Positions 14,941-19,326 of a DNA stretch of 19,326 nucleotides are shown one piece after another. The notes under the pieces were generated by a model. It searched no databases, had not been told where the DNA came from, and saw only the letters and a list, made by a program, of their open reading frames with translations. Source of the stretch: Candidatus Bipolaricaulota bacterium (GTDB lineage: Bacteria > Bipolaricaulota > Bipolaricaulia > UBA7950 > UBA9294); contig RXOA01000136.1 of the NCBI GenBank assembly GCA_003979035.1, forward strand, positions 1 through 19,326. Reading direction: 5' to 3'. A program made the position numbers and the translations under genes. Every line of letters starts with the position of its first letter. The first letter of the stretch is position 1.

Positions 14941-16608
14941 GTGAGTGACTCGTCTGGCTATATCTCCTTGTATCGGCGTTGGCGCCCGCAGAGGTTCTCC
15001 GAGGTCGTTGGGCAGCAGGATATCGTATCGACGCTGCGGAATGCGGTGACGGCGGAAGAAGTGGCGCACGCGTATCTGTTTGCGGGAGAGCGAGGCATCG
15101 GCAAGACAAGTGTGGCAAGGATTCTCGCTCGAGCGGTGAACTGCCTTGCGCCGGAGGGCGGCGAGCCGTGCAATCTCTGTGCTCACTGCAAAACGGTGAT
15201 CAGTGGGCGATCTCTTGACATCCTTGAGATTGACGGGGCATCCAACCGGGGAATCGATCAGATCAGACGCCTGCGCGAAGAAGTCGGGTTTGCTCCCACC
15301 GACCTTTCGCACAAGGTCTACATCATCGATGAAGTCCACATGTTGACCAATGAGGCGTTCAACGCGCTCCTGAAGACGCTCGAAGAACCGCCGCCGCACG
15401 TTGTGTTCGTATTTGCCACCACGGAGCCGCATCGCCTTCCACGCACGATTGTCTCTCGATGCCAAGCGTTTGGGTTCCGGCAGATCGGAGCCGAGCAGAT
15501 TGCCGCCAGGATTCGTGAGATCGCGGAGGCGGAACAGATCCGAATCAATGACCAAGCCGTCGAGCTGCTCGCGAGGCGTGCCGAGGGCGGAATGCGGGAT
15601 GCAATCGTCTTGCTTGAGCAAGCGACCACGCACGCCACGGACGGCATTGACGAGACGGTACTCCATGAGATGCTGGGAATTGTGGGCCGCGATGTCGCTG
15701 AGGCGTTTGTCGATGCTTGCGGCGTGAATGACCGTGTGGCCGTGCTGGAGACAATTGAGCGGCTTGCCCAGCGTGGCAAGGATCTGGAGACGTTTCTCGG
15801 AGATGTGATCGGCGTATTGCGGGACCGCATTGCGGCGAACCTGGGACACGGCCGACTGGATCTCAAGCTCTGCAGCCGGCTGCTGGACATCAAGGCGAAT
15901 CTCTTCCGATCAACGGATCGGCGTGTGTTGCTGGAGGTCGGGATTCTTGCCTTGCTGGACGAAGTGACGGCAGAATCAGAACTTCACGCGCGCGCCAGGG
16001 ATGGTGGAGCGGAAGGGATTCCGCGACAGGCGGTGGTTGAACCGGAGTTCGCCCCGGCAAACCATGCTCAAGCTCAGCGCCGAAACAAGAGTGAGATCAT
16101 CGGCAAGAGCGGCGACAAGGGATCGAACCACGTGCCGGAGGAAGATCGCGCGCGGGAATCGGAACCGAGTCCGGTATCGGGAGAGGTGCCCCTCCAGCGA
16201 TCCGCGGCCGGGTCGGACGACCGACAGGCACCCGAGGCGACGATCGAGATTCGCCGCGAACCCGGGTCGGAAGCCGAAGGGGACGTATGGCGGACGATGC
16301 TCGCCAAGATCGAAGGGGAGAGAATCGCCATGGCGGCTTTCTTGACGGAATGCACGCCGATTCTTGAAGGCGAGCGACTTGCGCTCTTGTTTCATCCTGA
16401 TCATACATTCCACAAGGAGAGCCTGGAGAAGAGCTCCAATTTCCAGTATCTGGCTGGGATGGTACGGCGCCATTTTGGAGACTCGACGACGGTCGATCTG
16501 CGCATTAACGGGGAAGTGAAGCGGAAGCCCCTCGACCGGGAGCGCCTTCTCGAGAAGGCAAAACTTGCCTGCGACGCGCTGGATGGATCGATTGTGAAGG
16601 AGGAATGA
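14941..16608 (+). CDS. dnaX: DNA polymerase III clamp-loader subunit gamma/tau
   Basis: DnaX is the ATPase of the clamp loader that places the sliding clamp on primed DNA. The protein is 555 residues. Visible in order: SLYRRWRPQRFSEVVGQ (9-25), Walker A GERGIGKT (49-56), four zinc-binding cysteines at 68, 77, 80 and 83, Walker B YIIDE (127-131), the sensor stretch FVFATTEPHRLP (156-167), and SRC (172-174). Domain III follows, then a charged linker (about 350-440) and a C-terminal domain of about 100 residues (WRTMLAKIEGERIAMAAFL). The start is GTG 14941, preceded by GGAG at about 12 bases. I saw no run of A that would give a shorter gamma form by frameshifting. It lies behind tRNA-Pro and overlaps ybaB by ATGA. 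Confidence 0.97.
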   Translation: MSDSSGYISLYRRWRPQRFSEVVGQQDIVSTLRNAVTAEEVAHAYLFAGERGIGKTSVARILARAVNCLAPEGGEPCNLCAHCKTVISGRSLDILEIDGASNRGIDQIRRLREEVGFAPTDLSHKVYIIDEVHMLTNEAFNALLKTLEEPPPHVVFVFATTEPHRLPRTIVSRCQAFGFRQIGAEQIAARIREIAEAEQIRINDQAVELLARRAEGGMRDAIVLLEQATTHATDGIDETVLHEMLGIVGRDVAEAFVDACGVNDRVAVLETIERLAQRGKDLETFLGDVIGVLRDRIAANLGHGRLDLKLCSRLLDIKANLFRSTDRRVLLEVGILALLDEVTAESELHARARDGGAEGIPRQAVVEPEFAPANHAQAQRRNKSEIIGKSGDKGSNHVPEEDRARESEPSPVSGEVPLQRSAAGSDDRQAPEATIEIRREPGSEAEGDVWRTMLAKIEGERIAMAAFLTECTPILEGERLALLFHPDHTFHKESLEKSSNFQYLAGMVRRHFGDSTTVDLRINGEVKRKPLDRERLLEKAKLACDALDGSIVKEE

Positions 16609-16925
16609 TGAAGGGCATGGGCAATATGGGACAGTTGATGAAGCAGGTGAAGAAACTGCAAGAGGAGATGGAGCGCAAGCAAGCGGAAATCAACGAAATG
16701 CGCTTGGAGGCGAGTTCCGGTGGTGGGATGGTCACGGCGATCGTGAATGGGCGTGGAAAGCTTCAAGGGCTGAACATCGAAGCCGAAGTCATCGATCCCG
16801 ACGACCCCGAGATGCTCGTTGATCTCATCGTGGCAGCCGTGCAGCAGGCGCAGCGTGACGCGGAGGAGAAGTCGGATGAGCTTCTCGGACCTCTGGCTCA
16901 GGGGATGCCCGGGGTGATGCCTTGA
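16605..16925 (+). CDS. ybaB: YbaB/EbfC-family nucleoid-associated protein
   Basis: The protein is 106 residues. It is a small dimeric DNA-binding protein, commonly found between dnaX and recR, as here. The N-terminal helix is charged (MKQVKKLQEEMERKQAEI) and is followed by the typical strand block ASSGGGMVTAIVNGRGKLQG and the ending IVAAVQQAQRDAEEK with LLGPLAQGMPG. Two ATGs stand in tandem: 16605 overlaps the dnaX stop as ATGA, and 16608 shares one base with it. The preceding AAGGAGG is a strong ribosome-binding site and fits either start. The stop overlaps the TTG start of recR. Confidence 0.95.
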   Translation: MMKGMGNMGQLMKQVKKLQEEMERKQAEINEMRLEASSGGGMVTAIVNGRGKLQGLNIEAEVIDPDDPEMLVDLIVAAVQQAQRDAEEKSDELLGPLAQGMPGVMP

Positions 16926-17515
16926 TCCTTCCGCTGCAGCAATTGATCGATCGGCTGAAGGCACTGCCGGGGATCGGTCAGAAGAGCGCGGAGCGCGTGG
17001 CATTCTACCTTCTCAATGCCTCGCAAGCCGAGGTGGATCAGTTCGCCGATGCCGTTCACCGGATCAAATCCGATGTGCATCGATGTCGGCGGTGCTTCAA
17101 CTTCGCGACCGAGGAGTTCTGTCCCTTGTGCCGAAATCCAAAAAGGGACCAGGACGCGATTTGCGTTGTCGCACATCCGTGGGAGATTCTCAAGATCGAA
17201 AAGACCGGCGAGTACCACGGACTCTACCATGTCCTTGGAGGCCTTGTGTCTCCGATGGACGATGTTTCGCCATCCGACCTGACGATCGACGCGTTGGTCG
17301 CCCGCGTTCAGAGCGAGCCGATCCGAGAAGTGATTCTTGCGCTTGAGCCCCGGCTGGACGGAGAGTTGACGGGGATGCAGATCGCAAGCCGACTCAATCC
17401 TCTGGGGATCGAAGTGACACAGATCGCGCAGGGTGTCCCGGTGGGTCGGGACCTGGAGTTCGCCGATGAAGTGACTCTCGGACGGGCACTGCGAGGGAGA
17501 ACACCCGTTCCTTAG
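16922..17515 (+). CDS. recR: Recombination mediator protein RecR
   Basis: RecR works with RecF/RecO to load RecA on gapped DNA. The protein is 197 residues, the family norm. It has the helix-hairpin-helix LKALPGIGQKSAERVAFYLL near 14-33, a four-cysteine zinc finger (CRRCFNFATEEFCPLC, about 57-72), and a TOPRIM domain starting ICVVAHPWEILKIEKTGEY with the loop HVLGGLVSPMDDVSPSD. The end, TYLAxG-like in other species, reads EVTQIAQGVPVGRDLEFAD. TTG 16922 is chosen because it begins the conserved ILPLQQLID and overlaps the ybaB stop. There is no alternative ATG close by in frame. It is the last gene of the dnaX block and is followed by a terminator. Confidence 0.97.
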   Translation: MILPLQQLIDRLKALPGIGQKSAERVAFYLLNASQAEVDQFADAVHRIKSDVHRCRRCFNFATEEFCPLCRNPKRDQDAICVVAHPWEILKIEKTGEYHGLYHVLGGLVSPMDDVSPSDLTIDALVARVQSEPIREVILALEPRLDGELTGMQIASRLNPLGIEVTQIAQGVPVGRDLEFADEVTLGRALRGRTPVP

Positions 17516-17551
17516 GACGGGATTTCGCCGTTCATCGTGAAGGGTCCAGCT

Positions 17552-17585
17552 GGCGGGGTTCTTCGGACTCCGCTCTTTCATTCTT
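17552..17585 (+). terminator. Rho-independent terminator after recR
   Basis: GGCGGGG at 17552-17558 pairs with CTCCGCT at 17568-17574 (including G-T wobbles and one bulged T). The top is closed by C-TTCG-G (17561-17566), the very stable UUCG tetraloop. The T-rich stretch TCTTTCATTCTT follows. It sits 36 bases after the recR stop. Confidence 0.72.
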
Positions 17586-17709
17586 GGGGGTCCATAGCGC
17601 GGGATGAACCGGCAGAGTTTTCGGTGATGATGAACCCGCTTGATGGAGGAGATCGTGGAGCCGACACAACCTGATGGACCCGCCGGGATTGTGACGCTGT
17701 CTGACCAGA

Positions 17710-17730
17710 TCCGGCAACCGCTCCGGCAAC
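17710..17730 (+). repeat. Tandem 9-base direct repeats abutting the -35 box
   Basis: TCCGGCAAC occurs at 17710-17718 and 17722-17730, a 12-base period. The second copy ends immediately before the TTGCGC -35 hexamer. Placement upstream of and touching a promoter suggests a regulator site, but the repeat is short. Confidence 0.45.
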
Positions 17731-17759
17731 TTGCGCCGGCATCCGCCCCCCCCTATAGT
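17731..17759 (+). promoter_or_regulatory. Promoter of the zinc-ribbon/TPM genes with C8 tract in spacer
   Basis: TTGCGC at 17731-17736 and TATAGT at 17754-17759 are separated by exactly 17 bases. The last eight bases of the spacer (17746-17753) are all C. The -10 matches 5/6 and the -35 only 3/6. The start of transcription would lie near 17766, about 20 bases before the coding start. Confidence 0.65.
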
Positions 17760-17787
17760 GACACAACGCGTGAGGCGGGAGGCATGA

Positions 17788-18489
17788 TTGCACAAGGTCA
17801 TTGCGGTTCTTCTCGATATCCAGGCAAACGACGCCAAACAAGGGGCCATCGTGGCTCAGGTCCGGATTCTCGAGGCGCAGCAGCGTCAGCTGGTCGCCAA
17901 GCTGAAGGAGGAAGAGGAACGGATCGAAGAAAGACGTCAACGGCTCCGCGATCTGGAGCATGCGAGCTTGATGAGAAACCTCCAGGTAGATGAACTTGAT
18001 GATCAGATTCGCGAGTATCAGCGGCGCCTTGATGGCGACATCATCAGCTACAAAGAGATGGAAATGCTGCGCGAGAAGATCTTGCTCGAGCGCAATCGCA
18101 TCGATGAACTCGAGGATGGAGCGCTGGAGATGATGGAGGAGATCGAGGCGGCGAAGACGACACTCGCCAAAGCGGAGCGTGACCTGGAAACGCGCCGCGC
18201 CGGGCATGCGTCGCAAATGACGGAGCTTGATGAACTGATCGCCGAGCAACAACAGCTGCTGGTGGATCGGAGGCAAGCGCGGGAAGAGCTTGCGGGGAAC
18301 GTATCCGCCTATGTTCTGGAGAAGTACGATGCGCTTCGCATCAACTTCCCCGACCCTGTGGTCGAAATCGTCGAGGGGACCTGCGGAGGGTGCAAGCTGA
18401 GAATCAGCTCCAGCACGGTTGAACGGGTCCGCGGAGAGCGCGACCTCGTGACATGCGAGAACTGCAACCGCATCCTATTCATCGTCTGA
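17788..18489 (+). CDS. Coiled-coil protein with C-terminal C4-type zinc ribbon
   Basis: The protein is 233 residues. Residues about 25-165 form a long antiparallel-looking coiled coil (RILEAQQRQLVAKLKEEEER and later EMEMLREKILLERNRIDELE). The C-terminus carries CGGC at about 200-203 and CENC at about 222-225, a four-cysteine zinc ribbon. This is the layout of the zf-RING_7 family, which includes FlgZ/HP0958-type and CdsZ proteins, thought to bind nucleic acid or act as adaptors. The start is TTG 17788, with GGAGG at 17778-17782 five bases before it. The ATG at 17784 is in another frame that does not continue as this protein. It shares its promoter and its end with the TPM-domain gene (37-base overlap) and lies upstream of rnpB. 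Confidence 0.9.
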   Translation: MHKVIAVLLDIQANDAKQGAIVAQVRILEAQQRQLVAKLKEEEERIEERRQRLRDLEHASLMRNLQVDELDDQIREYQRRLDGDIISYKEMEMLREKILLERNRIDELEDGALEMMEEIEAAKTTLAKAERDLETRRAGHASQMTELDELIAEQQQLLVDRRQAREELAGNVSAYVLEKYDALRINFPDPVVEIVEGTCGGCKLRISSSTVERVRGERDLVTCENCNRILFIV

Positions 18490-19238
18490 TCGCGCGGATC
18501 GGTCTTGTGATCCTCCTCGTCGTTTCGATCTCGGCGGAGACGACGGCTCTTCAGGCCGAGTTCCCGCAGTCCATCGGCGCTGTCTCAGACTACGGGAATG
18601 TGCTCAACCACGGTGGTCGGCTCGACCTGGCGCAGCGCGCCACCAGCGCTCGGGCTGCGCTGGGAATCGACGTATATCTTCTCGCCACCTGGGAGTCGCC
18701 GACTCCGCGAGTCGAGGATCTTGCCGCCGGGATTCTCTCTGCATGGGGTATTGCCGGCGATCCATCGCTGTTGGTCGTCTTTCTCCGGGACGAGCACGGT
18801 GACTGGACGGTGGCCGTTCAAGTTGGAGCGGGGCTTCAGGCGTCCTTCCCCGACCTTCGTCGTGGCGTGCTCGCGGCGACGGAAGATCTGGTCGCGAATG
18901 GGCGGGTTCAAGAAGCGATGGCCGCCGTGTTTGAGTATCTGGAGAGCGATCATGCCGCCACGCTCCGCGAACCGGCGGGATTCTCATCGAGTTCGGGGCG
19001 TGCTCTGCGTGTGGCAACGCTCTGCTTGGCATTGGCGGCGGCGGCATGGGTCGCGTGGCGACGCGTGTGTCCGCGGTGCGGCAGGTTCTTGCGGAAGGAA
19101 ATGGTGAGAAGTCCGCTGCATCGTGTCGGCCCCGGCTTGGGCGCACGTTCTTCTACAGTATACTTCTGTCGACGTTGCGGGTATCAGCGATTCGGCGAGA
19201 GGGCCAGGAGATCGCGGAGAGGGCGCCGCTCTCTCTGA
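18453..19238 (+). CDS. TPM-domain membrane protein with C-terminal zinc ribbon
   Basis: The protein is 261 residues. A signal sequence (LIARIGLVILLVVSISAE, likely cleavage after TALQA near 35) leads into a TPM domain (about 37-170: IGAVSDYGNVLNHGGRLDLA; LGIDVYLLATWE; SLLVVFLRDE; VQVGAGLQASFPDL). TPM domains occur on the outer side of the membrane and have been linked to phosphatase activity or photosystem repair in other organisms. A helix (about 188-204, VATLCLALAAAAWVAW) follows, then CPRC and CRRC pairs, forming a zinc ribbon on the other side. ATG 18453 overlaps the previous gene by 37 bases with a weak ribosome-binding site; GTG 18507 would remove most of the signal n-region. The last 12 or so codons (ending RARRSRRGRRSL) lie inside the RNase P RNA gene. 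Confidence 0.88.
   Translation: MRELQPHPIHRLIARIGLVILLVVSISAETTALQAEFPQSIGAVSDYGNVLNHGGRLDLAQRATSARAALGIDVYLLATWESPTPRVEDLAAGILSAWGIAGDPSLLVVFLRDEHGDWTVAVQVGAGLQASFPDLRRGVLAATEDLVANGRVQEAMAAVFEYLESDHAATLREPAGFSSSSGRALRVATLCLALAAAAWVAWRRVCPRCGRFLRKEMVRSPLHRVGPGLGARSSTVYFCRRCGYQRFGERARRSRRGRRSL
19137..19164 (+). promoter_or_regulatory. Candidate promoter of rnpB inside the TPM gene
   Basis: TTGGGC at 19137-19142 and TATACT at 19159-19164 are separated by 16 bases. Initiation would be expected near 19171, some 25 bases before the apparent mature RNA end. It lies wholly within the coding sequence of the TPM protein. The -10 is good and the -35 weak. Confidence 0.5.
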
Positions 19239-19326
19239 GGAAAGTCCGGACTCCGCAGGGCAGGCCACTGGGGAAATCCCAGCGGGGGAAACCCTAGGGA
19301 AAGTGCCACAGAGAACAGACCGCCGA
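19195..19326 (+). ncRNA. rnpB: RNase P RNA, 5' part (cut by window end)
   Basis: This is the catalytic RNA of RNase P, which matures tRNA 5' ends. Diagnostic stretches are GAGGAAAGTCCGGACTCC at 19237-19254 (the conserved P4 region), AGGGCAG at 19257-19263, AGGGAAAGTGCC, and ACAGAGAACAGACCGCC at 19308-19324. A short P3-like hairpin (GAGAG/CTCTC) lies at about 19217-19233. The 5' end is estimated by aligning CCAG...ATCGC (19204 onward) with the CCAGACAGTCGC near the E. coli 5' end, so it is uncertain by several bases. The 3' half, including the P1 and P4 partners, lies beyond the window. Confidence 0.95.

Noticed and set aside
14785..15849. 354-codon minus-strand frame opposite dnaX and tRNA-Pro
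   Set aside because: It is the shadow of dnaX. It contains the GETGFEPAASCSQSRRATRL-type peptide, a well-known false protein produced by reading a tRNA gene backwards.
14941..16608. Programmed frameshift producing a short DnaX form
   Set aside because: No A-rich slippery heptamer was found in the linker region of the gene.
1..19326. CRISPR array, insertion sequence or prophage
   Set aside because: No regularly spaced repeats, transposase or phage structural genes were seen; the lone recombinase has no mobile-element neighbours.

Overview
This is a bacterial chromosome segment, estimated by eye at about 58-60% GC, densely packed with genes and using ATG, GTG and TTG starts. The signs of a bacterium are sigma70-like promoters, a bacterial RNase P RNA, and dnaX-ybaB-recR. 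I cannot assign a phylum. MutL carries the C-terminal endonuclease metal-binding motifs, so mismatch repair is probably of the MutH-independent type and the organism is not an enterobacterium or close relative. The gene mix would suit a poorly sampled lineage, but that is only an impression.

Layout. (1) 1-1987: mutL on the minus strand, convergent with what may be the tail of another gene at 1-48. (2) 2141-3429: a divergent pair, a small MerR-like helix-turn-helix/coiled-coil protein followed two bases later by an HD-domain phosphohydrolase. (3) 3430-4354: a 295-bp gap holding a striking 10-11 bp inverted repeat that looks like a tyrosine-recombinase target, then a catalytic-domain-only Xer/FimB-like recombinase. 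(4) 4401-14767: a strong promoter and a seven-gene operon. Its order is a secreted, membrane-anchored protein, a six-helix membrane protein, a three-helix acidic protein, a MoxR AAA+ ATPase, a DUF58 protein, a BatA-like vWA protein and a large protein with two vWA domains. The last four junctions are ATGA overlaps. (5) 14794-17515: a promoter, tRNA-Pro(UGG), dnaX, ybaB and recR, closed by a UUCG-capped terminator. (6) 17731-19326: a promoter, a coiled-coil/zinc-ribbon protein, a TPM-domain membrane protein, and the 5' part of rnpB, which the TPM gene overlaps.

How the genes work together. Region 4 is the accessory-looking part. MoxR plus DUF58 plus vWA membrane proteins is a known but poorly understood arrangement (Bat/aerotolerance-type loci), thought to act as an ATP-driven chaperone or metal-insertion machine at the membrane. 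The three leading membrane genes are ones I cannot name, and they probably define the cell-surface side of this version. Region 5 is a replication and repair housekeeping block (clamp loader, nucleoid protein, RecFOR partner) that appears to share a transcript with a tRNA. The single most unusual non-coding signal is the palindrome beside the recombinase, which may be its recombination site.
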